From Bacteroides faecium (lineage in GTDB: Bacteria; Bacteroidota; Bacteroidia; Bacteroidales; Bacteroidaceae): 64,000 nt of DNA. Below the pieces are notes generated by a model that was not told the DNA's origin, made no database searches, and saw only the letters and a program-made list of their open reading frames with translations. Positions 53,924-62,750 of this stretch are shown here, in pieces. The stretch's first letter is position 1; the number at the start of each line of letters is the position of its first letter. The position numbers and the translations under genes are program-made. The stretch is taken from assembly GCF_012113595.1 (NCBI RefSeq), contig NZ_CP050831.1, positions 2,046,001 to 2,110,000 on the forward strand. The letters are read 5' to 3'.

Positions 53924-54781
53924 TTATAAACTAAATTGATTGGGCAGAGCGGTATGGTATCGGATTAATCCTTCCATCGGACTTTGGAGAATCTTACCGA
54001 TGCTGATTCCCGTTTCCCGTGCGGCTTCCTGCAATATCTCCTTGTAGCAATGAGCTACCGAACCGATGAAATGTGCCGGATACTGTGCATAGTCATATTG
54101 CATCACATTTCTTCGCAGGAAAGCGATGAAACTATTGAGGACTAATTGACGGATACCCGGTTCTTCCAGATGCTGGGCAATGAAAGGAGAAAGGCTTGCC
54201 AGAAAGCGGTTCGGGAAAGGCTGACGGTAAACCCGGTCGATGATTTCGGGAGCTGTCAAGTCGAATTGTTTGAGAAACGCTTCCTTTACGGCAGGTGAGA
54301 GCTGATTTTTCAGAATATCACCTACTAATAATTTCCCCAGTACTGCGCCACTTCCCTCGTCGCCTAAGATAAATCCTAGCGGTGAGACGTTATTGACAAT
54401 CTCTTCTCCATTGTAAAAGCAGGAGTTGGAACCGGTTCCCAGAATACAGACAATGCCTGCCTCGTGTCCGCATAACCCGCGGGCGGCAGCCAACATATCC
54501 GAATAGGCTTTGATATTCCCGACAATGGGTAAACTGTCGGCAATAGCCCGCCGGATGACAGGAGCTTTTTCGGGGGTACAACCTGCACCGTAGAAATAGA
54601 CGGAGTTAATCGTCCCTTCCGGTAGTTGTGGCAGGAGAGAATGTGTCAGTTCTTGTTGAACTTCCTCTTCCGATTGGAAGAAAGGGTTAAGCCCTTTCGT
54701 TCCAATTCGTTTGATAGGTGTGTCGTTGAGTACGACACACCAGTCGGTCTTGGTAGAACCGCTGTCTGCAATCAGTATCAT
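53924..54781 (-). CDS. BadF/BadG-family amino-sugar kinase (MurNAc/GlcNAc kinase, MurK-like)
   Basis: The 285-residue cytoplasmic ASKHA-fold kinase has the phosphate-1 motif A-D-S-G-S-T-K-T-D-W at the N-terminus, I-L-G-T-G-S-N-S in the middle and L-G-D-E-G-S-G-A-V-L-G-K. It groups with N-acetylglucosamine/MurNAc kinases of Bacteroidetes. Next to murQ it most probably phosphorylates N-acetylmuramic acid, as MurK does in the Tannerella forsythia murTKQ cluster. Its start overlaps the membrane-protein gene upstream by 4 bp, indicating translational coupling. Confidence 0.85.
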   Translation of the reverse strand: MILIADSGSTKTDWCVVLNDTPIKRIGTKGLNPFFQSEEEVQQELTHSLLPQLPEGTINSVYFYGAGCTPEKAPVIRRAIADSLPIVGNIKAYSDMLAAARGLCGHEAGIVCILGTGSNSCFYNGEEIVNNVSPLGFILGDEGSGAVLGKLLVGDILKNQLSPAVKEAFLKQFDLTAPEIIDRVYRQPFPNRFLASLSPFIAQHLEEPGIRQLVLNSFIAFLRRNVMQYDYAQYPAHFIGSVAHCYKEILQEAARETGISIGKILQSPMEGLIRYHTALPNQFSL

Positions 54782-55893
54782 ATCTTAATGTATATTTTCT
54801 TTTTATATAGTATATATCCTATTGCCCAGTTGAGCAGGACGAACAGTATGGCGAAAGCTAGTGCCCCCCCTTCGTTTCCGAAAATGGGTTGCAGGGTACC
54901 GGCATAAAAGGCTTGCTGCAAGGAAGTGCTTTCTCCCTGGCAAGTAACGGTTATGACGCCTAGCAGGATGGCGAGAACATCTGCCAGCACATAGATAAAG
55001 AGCGGATTCACTCCGAAAGATTCGAAGAAATGGCTCCATTTCTTGTACCCTTTCAGGTCGATAATCCAGACAAGCAAAGCCAACAGGCTCGAGCCCAGTC
55101 CGCAAGTGACCAGGACAAAAGTCGGTGACCATATCTTTTTGTTGAACGGGCATCCGTAGCTGAGCAGGAAACCAGCGAAAGTGAGGATAGTTCCGATAAG
55201 GAAGAGTCGTTCGAGTTTTTCGCGAATGTCTTTGACTTCCATCAATAGTTTACCGACGCAGAAACCTATCAGTACGTGTGCGATGGAAGGGATAGTGCTG
55301 AGAAGTCCTTCCGGGTCAATGTGGTTGTCTTGATACATATGCGCGTCTCCCAAGATGCTCCGGTCTACAATGGAAAGAATGTTCGTTTCGTTGTAGGCAA
55401 AGCCGTTGCCGGTGATAAGAATGATAAAGTAACCTGCCAATAATACAAAAATCAGATAGGGGATATACTTGTGTTTGATAAGCAAGGCAATTAATGCGGA
55501 CGCTCCGTAGCAAAGGGCAAGCCGTTGCATTACTCCCAATACCCGGATTTGGGCAAAAGGAAGCGGGTCGTGGTGGTAGCAAAGCAAGGCAAACCAGTTG
55601 ATGGCTATTCCGATAAGGAAAATGACAATTGTTCTTTTGATAATCTTCAGGGCAGCGGGGGTACTGAACGTGAAGTTATACTTTCTGAGTGAGATGTAAG
55701 TAGAGATTCCCATGATAAACATGAAGAAAGGGAAAACCAGGTCTGTGGGGGTAAGACCGTTCCATTGAGCATGTTTAAGAGGGGGATATACGTATCCCCA
55801 AGACCCTGGATTATTCACCAGAATCATTCCTGCGATGGTAATGCCCCGCATTACATCGAGTGCCAGCAGGCGTTTGTTACTTGTTACATTCAT
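54778..55893 (-). CDS. DUF5009/HGSNAT-like membrane protein, probable MurNAc transporter (MurT-like)
   Basis: The 371-residue polytopic membrane protein has about ten transmembrane segments and starts N-K-R-L-L-A-L-D-V-M-R-G-I-T-I-A-G-M, the signature of the heparan-alpha-glucosaminide acetyltransferase-like / DUF5009 family, with N-P-G-S-W-G-Y-V-Y-P-P-L-x-H-A-x-W following. Proteins of this type were described as the MurNAc transporter MurT in Tannerella forsythia, in the same gene neighbourhood with kinase and etherase. Uptake of MurNAc across the inner membrane is the best guess; acyl transfer is the alternative. Confidence 0.78.
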   Translation of the reverse strand: MNVTSNKRLLALDVMRGITIAGMILVNNPGSWGYVYPPLKHAQWNGLTPTDLVFPFFMFIMGISTYISLRKYNFTFSTPAALKIIKRTIVIFLIGIAINWFALLCYHHDPLPFAQIRVLGVMQRLALCYGASALIALLIKHKYIPYLIFVLLAGYFIILITGNGFAYNETNILSIVDRSILGDAHMYQDNHIDPEGLLSTIPSIAHVLIGFCVGKLLMEVKDIREKLERLFLIGTILTFAGFLLSYGCPFNKKIWSPTFVLVTCGLGSSLLALLVWIIDLKGYKKWSHFFESFGVNPLFIYVLADVLAILLGVITVTCQGESTSLQQAFYAGTLQPIFGNEGGALAFAILFVLLNWAIGYILYKKKIYIKI

Positions 55894-55934
55894 GACTGTT
55901 ACTTGTTAATGTGTTAAGTTATTAAGTAAATTGT

Positions 55935-57218
55935 TTATTGTTTCTTTCCAAAAGAATCGTCCAGTCGGTTGCGAATCATTAATGAAGCGATAATGCCGGG
56001 TATGGTACAGATACATACCCAGATAAAGAAGCTGGTGTAGCTGGTGTGTTCCTGTATCCAGCCTGCGGGCATTCCCGGAATCATCATGCCCAGTGCCATA
56101 AATCCCGTTCCGATAGCATAATGGGCAGTCTTGTGCTCACCTTCCGCAATATAAATCAGATAAAGCATATAAGCTGTGAAGCCGAAACCGTAGCCCAGTT
56201 GTTCGATAGCTACACAGATGGATATAAACAGGGGATTATCCGGAGTGGTGGCAGCCATCCATACGTATAAAATATCCGGCAGGTTGATAGCCAGTGCCAT
56301 GGGGAGTATCCATTTCTTGAATCCGTCGCGTGACACAAGGAAGCCGCTGATAATTCCCCCGACTAACAGGGCTATAACGCCTATCGTACCGTAAATCATT
56401 CCGACGGTTGCCGTCGATAATCCCAGCCCGCCTTTATCCGTAGTATCGAGCAGGAAAGGAGAGGCTATTTTGGTTAATTGCGATTCTCCCAACCGGTAGG
56501 TGAGCAGGAAAAAGAACATAAGTCCCAAATGCTTCTTCTTGAAGAAAGTGACGAAAGTCAGGAGAAAATCTTCTAGTAACTTTCCCGCTGTCAGTCCCGG
56601 ACGTTTAGTGTCGGAAGCGGGATGGGGGAGAATAAAGCGGTGGTAGATAGTAAGGGCAAGAAATAATCCCGCCATAAAGTAGAATGTAATGCTCCATGCC
56701 AGGGGAATATTGTTTTGTGACGTCTCCAACCAACCTGCCAGCATCACAAGAATACCTTGTCCGAAGATATTGGCAAGCCGGTAGAATGTATTTCGGATAC
56801 CAACAAAGAAAGATTGCTCTTTGTTATTGAGCCCAAGCATATAGAAACCGTCCGCTGCGATGTCATGCGTAGCCGAACTGAACGCCAACAGCCAGAAAAA
56901 GGCAAGAGTGAACTGCACATAATGAGGCGTAGGGATAAAAAAGGCTATCCCTGCAAATCCGGCAGCAATGAGTCCTTGCATGGCAATAACCCAGGCACGC
57001 TTCGTTTTTACCAAATCAACGAAAGGACTCCACAAAGGCTTGATAGTCCAGGGAAGATAAAGCCAGGAAGTGTATAAGGCTATTTCTGTATTCGACAATC
57101 CCAGGCGCTTGTACATGATGACGGCAATAGTCATTACCGCTACATAGGGCAGCCCTTCTGCAAAGTAGAGGGTTGGAATCCAGCTCCAGGGATTTTTGTT
57201 TATGGTTGGCGTTGTCAT
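55935..57218 (-). CDS. AmpG-like muropeptide permease (MFS)
   Basis: The 427-residue major-facilitator protein with about twelve membrane segments begins P-W-S-W-I-P-T-L-Y-F-A-E-G-L-P-Y, the AmpG-family opening, and contains W-T-I-K-P-L-W-S-P-F-V-D and the S-S-A-T-H-D-I-A-A-D-G-F motif. AmpG imports anhydro-muropeptides released by lytic transglycosylases. Its place between a SpoIID-type protein and MurT/MurK/MurQ homologues supports a role in cell-wall recycling or scavenging. Confidence 0.88.
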   Translation of the reverse strand: MTTPTINKNPWSWIPTLYFAEGLPYVAVMTIAVIMYKRLGLSNTEIALYTSWLYLPWTIKPLWSPFVDLVKTKRAWVIAMQGLIAAGFAGIAFFIPTPHYVQFTLAFFWLLAFSSATHDIAADGFYMLGLNNKEQSFFVGIRNTFYRLANIFGQGILVMLAGWLETSQNNIPLAWSITFYFMAGLFLALTIYHRFILPHPASDTKRPGLTAGKLLEDFLLTFVTFFKKKHLGLMFFFLLTYRLGESQLTKIASPFLLDTTDKGGLGLSTATVGMIYGTIGVIALLVGGIISGFLVSRDGFKKWILPMALAINLPDILYVWMAATTPDNPLFISICVAIEQLGYGFGFTAYMLYLIYIAEGEHKTAHYAIGTGFMALGMMIPGMPAGWIQEHTSYTSFFIWVCICTIPGIIASLMIRNRLDDSFGKKQ

Positions 57219-57233
57219 AGCATCAGTCTGATT

Positions 57234-58637
57234 TTATTTATATTGTCTCTCAATCATACTACCGGGGTAGTAGTGAGATAGTATCTCTTCGTATTTATAA
57301 CCTTGTTCTCCCATTACGGCAGCACCAATCTGGCAAAGCCCCACTCCATGTCCCCATCCGGCACCGGTGAGGATAAAGCGGGAAGGGATTTCTTGCTCTT
57401 CTTCTTTGTATTCCTTATCCACAACGAAAGCAGAACTATAAAGATGAGAAGTCGATAGCGTGCGGCGTATTTCCAACTCTTTTCCGATGGTGAGTGTGCG
57501 TAACGTACCTACTATCTTCAGTCGGACGATACGACCGGACGTTCCCCTTTCTACGGGAATTAAATCTATAATCTTCCCGAAATCAATACCCGAGCGTTTG
57601 TGAATCAATTCGGACAGTTCTTCTTGGGAATAGCTTACTTTCCAACGATAGAAGTCGGCAGTCTCCTGGTCGTAGTTATTTAAAACCTGACTGAGAATCT
57701 TCTTGTCCTGTGTGTTGCAGAATGCGACGGGCGAAGTGCGTATCCACTTGTCAGCTTCAGCTTCTACGGTCAGGTCAGGAAGTTTGTTTGCTGTTTGGCT
57801 GTCCCGCTGTCCGATAAGATAGGGATGCCTTACATTCTCCCAGCAGTTCTGGAATTCTTCAAAAGCGCCGCCACAACATTTGGAAAAGCGGGCGTCACAA
57901 ATCTTTCCTTCATACATAAGTACTTCACCCCGTGTCGCGGAAACAGCCTCAACAGCCTGCGGAGTTGAGGCACGTGTAATTCCTTGATAACGCTGGCAAT
58001 GGTCGTCGGCACATACATCAAAGTTCTTGTGGGCTTCATGGTCGTACCATTTGATAAATTGAGAATTGAGAATTGAGAATTGAGAAATGGCTGCGCTGTC
58101 CGGTTGCATCTTATTTTTTAATTTTTCATTCTCAATTTTTAATTTATTCAACAGCCAGCTTCGGGAGATAACTGCATGTGCTTTCAACAGCTCTAAAGAG
58201 GCTGTTGCGCTCATTTCTGATGAAATCACGCTGGTGAGATAATCTTCGATAGAAATTATATTGATGGCGGTTAGCTTGTCATCTTCAACGATAATCTTCA
58301 GTTCACCTTTGAACCTTTGCACTTCTTTACGTTCCCAATGGAAGTTGATGCCAATGGTTACGTCTTGCAGTTCAAAGAAAGAAGAAGTATCCTGTTGGGG
58401 AGTGATATCTTGTTGGGGTATGATATCCTGTTGGAACGTAATATCCTGTTGAGGACTAAAGGAAAGCTCGTCATACTCTTTTTCTTGCCAACAGACTTTC
58501 CCATTTCGATAAACGGCTTGCTGTATTCCGGAAATAGCCATTCCATCCGAAGAGATAAATTTTCCCGGGAAAGACGGGAAAGAGAAGTTAATCTCTTTTC
58601 CGGAAAGAATGCCAACTGCTATTTGCGGCTCTGTCAT
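57234..58637 (-). CDS. SpoIID/LytB-domain protein with in-frame repeat insertions
   Basis: The 467-residue protein has a SpoIID/LytB core with the presumed catalytic Glu in I-S-S-E-M-S-A-T-A-S-L-E-L-L-K-A-H-A-V and the later C-C-G-G region and G-W-G-H-G-V-G-L-C-Q-I-G-A. SpoIID enzymes are lytic transglycosylases of peptidoglycan, producing anhydro-muropeptides that the next gene (AmpG-like) could import. No signal peptide is visible at M-T-E-P-Q-I-A-V, so location is uncertain. Residues about 60-83 are four hexapeptide repeats (P-Q-Q-D-I-T type) and about 164-194 derive from a simple-repeat insertion. Its start overlaps the upstream gene by 4 bp. Confidence 0.85.
   Translation of the reverse strand: MTEPQIAVGILSGKEINFSFPSFPGKFISSDGMAISGIQQAVYRNGKVCWQEKEYDELSFSPQQDITFQQDIIPQQDITPQQDTSSFFELQDVTIGINFHWERKEVQRFKGELKIIVEDDKLTAINIISIEDYLTSVISSEMSATASLELLKAHAVISRSWLLNKLKIENEKLKNKMQPDSAAISQFSILNSQFIKWYDHEAHKNFDVCADDHCQRYQGITRASTPQAVEAVSATRGEVLMYEGKICDARFSKCCGGAFEEFQNCWENVRHPYLIGQRDSQTANKLPDLTVEAEADKWIRTSPVAFCNTQDKKILSQVLNNYDQETADFYRWKVSYSQEELSELIHKRSGIDFGKIIDLIPVERGTSGRIVRLKIVGTLRTLTIGKELEIRRTLSTSHLYSSAFVVDKEYKEEEQEIPSRFILTGAGWGHGVGLCQIGAAVMGEQGYKYEEILSHYYPGSMIERQYK
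58057..58146. repeat. Simple-repeat, partly palindromic insertion inside the SpoIID gene
   Basis: Four tandem copies of the 7-mer AATTGAG (58057-58084) are followed about 30 bases later by an AT-rich stretch containing the complementary CTCAATT (58113-58146). Repeats of this look are common between genes in Bacteroides. Here the element is read through in frame, giving K-I-E-N-E-K-L-K-N-K and S-Q-F-S-I-L-N-S-Q-F in the protein. Confidence 0.7.
58389..58460. repeat. 18-bp minisatellite, four copies, inside the SpoIID gene
   Basis: Four tandem 18-bp units (58389, 58407, 58425, 58443), each opening ATCYTGTTG, encode the hexapeptide series P-Q-Q-D-I-T / F-Q-Q-D-I-I / P-Q-Q-D-I-T / P-Q-Q-D-T-S. 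Because the unit is a multiple of three, copy-number change would keep the frame. Confidence 0.85.
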
Positions 58638-61111
58638 AATGCGGCTTTAATACGTTCTGTTATTTCTTGCAGCTTTTCTTTCGATATGGATATTTCCTGA
58701 TAGATATCATATACCTTTTCAGAAGTTAGTTTCTCCATATCCTCTTCGCGTACTATAGGGAATATGCCGTTCATTTCAGCAATAGCAGGACTGATGAGAA
58801 TTTGTTCGTTTCCTTTTGCGAAATAGCAGTCAGGACGGTGTTTGCTGCGTAAGAAGATGCAGCATTTGTAAGGGTATCTGGTTGCGGTTTCAAGTTCGTC
58901 TTCGTAGTTATCTCCCAAAAAATCTTTGGTGCATTCCGAGCCATACCAGGCAAGAATATTCATCATGGGTTCCTTGCCGTTGCTATCGGCGGATAAAATG
59001 TCGTAAATCAAATGAAAGGTCTTTGACATTGTTTCCTTACTATCCGCTTGAACATTGATTAAGCTGGCCGGTGCGCATACATAATTTATTTGTAACTGAT
59101 CGTCGTCTATTAAATCCGTACAATCGTTGGAGAGATCGTAAGAAATTCCAGCCATATATTCTTCTTTTGTACAGGCTTGAAAATGGGCATGATCGGGAGC
59201 GGAAGCACCACATTCCGGCCCGTTATACATGAGGAAGTACTCTCTCATGATGTCGGTAAATTCTATCATGTCATCAAAATATCCTGCTATGGATTGTGGG
59301 CGGTGTTCTTTGTCCGCGATGGTGAAGTGGTGTTTAAATACGGGGTAGGGGTTGACCAGTATCTGATAATTCTTATAGCTGAGGAATTCTTGTTCTTGCG
59401 GACGGTTTTTCTGGCAGAGGAAACAAGGTCGTGAGTGAACAGAGGCAGTATCTGTTTGTGCCGTAGCCGAAAGAATACGTTTCGGGTTAAGGAACGCACC
59501 TGCTTCTATGAGGGTCTTGCCTATCCATTTGGAGAGATCTCTTTTTTGCTTTTTATATTGTTCCAATGTCCGATAATTCTCTTTGGCAAGTTCCCATGAA
59601 AGGGTCTGCTTTTGGAATAACTGTTCGATTTCCTGCTGAAAATTCTCTAATGTCGTTTTTTGTTGCAGGATGCGCTGTTCCAATTCCCACGTACGGAGCC
59701 GGTCTTTGTATAGATTATTCCGATTGACTTTCTCAACAGGCAACGCGGCATCCGAATTACCTTCCCAACGGCGACAGAGGTAGACGACATCGTACACCCG
59801 CCCGATTTGATAGTCGTGTGAGATTCTCAGGCCGAGTGCATAGTCCTCTCCGTAACTTGTGTTCGGCACATTGATTTCCCGAAGAATAGGAGTATAAAAA
59901 GCTCTCGGTGCTCCCAGTCCATTAATGCGCAAGGCGTTATTCCGTCCGTTATCGGGTGTCCATTCTTTATGGTCGATGATGCCGGGAGCTATCTCGTTCA
60001 TGTTGAAGTCCGTCATCATGTAAGTGCCGATAACCATCGCGCAATTCTGTTCATAGAAAGCATTAACCATAATTTGCAGCGTATGTTCGTCTTTATACAC
60101 GTCGTCGCTATCCAGTTGGACGGCAAATTTTCCGCATTTCTCGTGATGGATACCTACATTCCAACATCCGCCTATACCGAGATCATCTCTTTCGGGAATG
60201 ACGTGAATCAGCCGCTTGTCCGAACTAAGTTCACGTAGAGCTTCACAGGTTCCGTCTGTCGAATGGTTGTCGATGACAATGACATTGAACGGAAAGGTCG
60301 TTTGCTGGTTCAGTGCCGAGCATACGGCATCTTTGATTGTGCGAATGCGGTTGCGTACAGGTATAATAACAGAAGCTTCATATTCAAAAGTATGGGAAGA
60401 GAAGTCTACGGGACAGAAGTTGGGATAAAGATATCCGCCGATTGCTTTCAAATGCTCGGTGCATGCCTGTTCCATTTCAATCTGTACCTGACGGTTTTTA
60501 GGGTCTACATAATCGAACTGCTTCTCACCGCTTTTTCGCTTGTCGCTTTCTACTTCGGTATATAGATATTCGTTGATATATACCAGTCTGCTCTTTTGGG
60601 ATGTTTTAAGTCTCAAATCATACAAGCCTGCATATTGATATTCCTCTTCCGTATCTTTTATCGCTTCCTTGAATGTGTTGGCATTGAACAGTAATACCGA
60701 ACCGAAATCGAAGTCGTCACGCAGACTGCCGGGTTGGTAGTCAATGACCGGAGCAGGTTTTTGCACACCGTTCATCTGTTGGTAATGGTCTGCATAGACC
60801 ATACCTGCTTGAGTCATTTCCATGACCTGAACCATTCTTTCAAGAGCGAACATGCCCAGTCGCAGCGCAGTGCGTTTAGTATAAACTAAAGTATATGCTT
60901 TATCGGAGTGTTCGGCAATGGCTCGCATCGCTTGTGTAGATTGCATTTTCTCTACAGAAATGAGTTCGCATCCGGGGATGCAGACATTGGTAATCGGTGA
61001 TGCCAATAAATAAATCGTGTCTACCAGCGCCGATGCACGTAACTCCTTAACCGTCTGTATCGTTTCTTCCAACCTGCTGAAAGGAAGAAAACAGTTGATT
61101 GTTGCTTTCAT
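58634..61111 (-). CDS. Glycosyltransferase family 2 fused to a DUF4922 (HIT-like) domain
   Basis: The 825-residue cytoplasmic protein combines several parts. The N-terminal region (1-240) starts M-K-A-T-I-N-C-F-L-P-F and includes a second GT-like fold. A GT-A domain from about 243 has E-A-S-V-I-I-P-V-R-N-R, V-I-D-N-H-S-T-D-G-T and Q-L-D-S-D-D. A coiled region spans about 480-530. The DUF4922 domain from about 560 has C-F-L-C and H-A-H-F-Q-A near 640, like nucleotidyltransferase/phosphorylases of the GalT/HIT superfamily. ATG 61111 overlaps the symporter stop (TAATG); the longer frame would lie inside the symporter gene. A sugar-1-phosphate transferase coupled to glycosyl transfer is conceivable. 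Confidence 0.85.
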   Translation of the reverse strand: MKATINCFLPFSRLEETIQTVKELRASALVDTIYLLASPITNVCIPGCELISVEKMQSTQAMRAIAEHSDKAYTLVYTKRTALRLGMFALERMVQVMEMTQAGMVYADHYQQMNGVQKPAPVIDYQPGSLRDDFDFGSVLLFNANTFKEAIKDTEEEYQYAGLYDLRLKTSQKSRLVYINEYLYTEVESDKRKSGEKQFDYVDPKNRQVQIEMEQACTEHLKAIGGYLYPNFCPVDFSSHTFEYEASVIIPVRNRIRTIKDAVCSALNQQTTFPFNVIVIDNHSTDGTCEALRELSSDKRLIHVIPERDDLGIGGCWNVGIHHEKCGKFAVQLDSDDVYKDEHTLQIMVNAFYEQNCAMVIGTYMMTDFNMNEIAPGIIDHKEWTPDNGRNNALRINGLGAPRAFYTPILREINVPNTSYGEDYALGLRISHDYQIGRVYDVVYLCRRWEGNSDAALPVEKVNRNNLYKDRLRTWELEQRILQQKTTLENFQQEIEQLFQKQTLSWELAKENYRTLEQYKKQKRDLSKWIGKTLIEAGAFLNPKRILSATAQTDTASVHSRPCFLCQKNRPQEQEFLSYKNYQILVNPYPVFKHHFTIADKEHRPQSIAGYFDDMIEFTDIMREYFLMYNGPECGASAPDHAHFQACTKEEYMAGISYDLSNDCTDLIDDDQLQINYVCAPASLINVQADSKETMSKTFHLIYDILSADSNGKEPMMNILAWYGSECTKDFLGDNYEDELETATRYPYKCCIFLRSKHRPDCYFAKGNEQILISPAIAEMNGIFPIVREEDMEKLTSEKVYDIYQEISISKEKLQEITERIKAAL

Positions 61112-62604
61112 TATTTTATTTCTTGTTTTGTAGTATGAGTTGTGAAAGATGTTTCTTTGTCTTGTCTTTTGATGAACAAACAAAGTCCGAGGAATGTGAA
61201 CAGGGCATTGATAATCAACAACTCGTAACTGATTTGGTAACCGTTGAACCAGACTTCCGAATTTCTTTGCAGGATATAGCAAAGTGCAGGGGAAGCGATA
61301 GCTACCAACGGGATATATTTATCATAAACTTGTTTCTTGGTGAAGATGCCGAAAGCAAACAACCCTAAAATAGGTCCGTACGTATAACTTGCCAACGTGT
61401 AAATCGCGTCAATCACGCTGGTATTGTTCAGCAGATTGAAAACGAAAATAACCGCTCCCATGACGACTGCCATACCGATATGTACATGCTTTCGTATCTT
61501 ACTGAGTGCGGCTTCCCCTTTTTTCTGTGCATGTAGAATATCTACGGTAAAGGAAGTAGTCAGTGCTGTCAAGGCAGAGCCTGCCGCAGAATAGGCGGAA
61601 GCTATCAACCCGATAATGAACAATATCCCGACTATACCGGGAAAATAATCTCCGGTAGCGACCATCGGAAATAGCTCATCGCTTTTTCCCGGATTCTCAA
61701 TACCCTGCTGCGCTGTAAAAGTATAAAGCAATACTCCCAGCATCAGGAAAAGCAGAATGACAAAGAACTGCGAAATGCCGCTTGTAATCATGTTTTTCTG
61801 TGAATCCCGGAAGTTCTTGCAACTGAGATTGCGCTGCATCATATCCTGGTCTAGCCCGTTCATGGCAATGACGGTGAATACCCCTGCCAGAAATTGCTTG
61901 AAGAAATACCGCTTGTCATTGACATCATCGAAAAAGAACGTCTTGGAGAAGTCACTGTCCGAAATCGTAGTGACCAGACCGCTGAAATTCAGATGCAGGC
62001 TGGAAGCGATATAATAGATACAGAGAACGACCGAAACTACCAGGCAGAATGTTTTCAGGACATCTGTCCATATCAATGACTTCACCCCGCCGCGGAATGT
62101 ATAGAGCCATACGATAAATACGGTTAGGATGACATTCAGCAAGAACGGGAGATGAAAAGGTTCGAAGATAAGCAGTTGCAATGTCAGGCATACGAGAAAG
62201 AGTCGGACGGCTGCTCCCAGCATTTTGGAAATAAAGAAAAACCAGGCTCCCGTCTTATAGGATGAACTTCCGAACCTGTTTTCCAGATATTCGTAAATGG
62301 AAACTAGATTCATACGATAAAAGAGAGGAACGAGCACAAACGCTATGATAATCTGTCCGACGATAAATCCCAGTACCATTTGCAGATAAGAAAAGCTGCT
62401 TGCCTGTACCATGCCCGGAACAGAGACAAAAGTAACCCCGGAGATTGTGGAACCGATCATGGCAAAGGCAACAATATACCAAGCTGATTTACGGTTCCCT
62501 ACAAAGAATCCTTCATTGTCAGCTTTGCGTCCTGCTATATAAGAAATAGTGAACAGGATTATAAAGTATGCCACAATAGTAATAGATATGACGGCTGGGC
62601 TCAT
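61111..62604 (-). CDS. Sodium:solute symporter (SSS family)
   Basis: The 497-residue membrane protein has about thirteen transmembrane segments and SSS-family motifs (G-R-K-A-D-N-E-G-F-F-V-G-N-R-K-S-A-W near the start; G-L-I-A-S-A-Y-S-A-A-G-S-A-L-T-A-L-T in the middle). I chose ATG 62604 because a -7 promoter element lies just upstream and the first helix follows directly; the frame continues to 62685 but adds 27 non-hydrophobic residues. Family members carry sialic acid, sugars or amino acids with Na+. As first gene of the operon it probably imports an amino sugar or muropeptide fragment, but the substrate is not predictable. Confidence 0.9.
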   Translation of the reverse strand: MSPAVISITIVAYFIILFTISYIAGRKADNEGFFVGNRKSAWYIVAFAMIGSTISGVTFVSVPGMVQASSFSYLQMVLGFIVGQIIIAFVLVPLFYRMNLVSIYEYLENRFGSSSYKTGAWFFFISKMLGAAVRLFLVCLTLQLLIFEPFHLPFLLNVILTVFIVWLYTFRGGVKSLIWTDVLKTFCLVVSVVLCIYYIASSLHLNFSGLVTTISDSDFSKTFFFDDVNDKRYFFKQFLAGVFTVIAMNGLDQDMMQRNLSCKNFRDSQKNMITSGISQFFVILLFLMLGVLLYTFTAQQGIENPGKSDELFPMVATGDYFPGIVGILFIIGLIASAYSAAGSALTALTTSFTVDILHAQKKGEAALSKIRKHVHIGMAVVMGAVIFVFNLLNNTSVIDAIYTLASYTYGPILGLFAFGIFTKKQVYDKYIPLVAIASPALCYILQRNSEVWFNGYQISYELLIINALFTFLGLCLFIKRQDKETSFTTHTTKQEIK

Positions 62605-62653
62605 TATCTGCTGTTTAAATTCGTTTGGAGATAAAATATCTTGAATTATGTAG

Positions 62654-62661
62654 CAAATATA
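62654..62661 (-). promoter_or_regulatory. -7 promoter element of the recycling operon
   Basis: TATATTTG on the minus strand fits TAnnTTTG, about 50 bases before the chosen symporter start. No clear -33 TTTG was found. It supports the shorter symporter start. Confidence 0.45.
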
Positions 62662-62750
62662 GCTGTTTTCGATGATATAATCCAATAAACAGATGTAATA
62701 AAGAGCATTCTTCCTCTATATAAATTATCAGCCTGTGTTTTTTCTCAACC

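Noticed and set aside
61112..61282. Extended N-terminus of the glycosyltransferase fusion
   Set aside because: The extra 57 codons lie within the 3' end of the symporter gene and lack protein-like conservation; the ATG at 61111 forms a TAATG coupling with the symporter stop.
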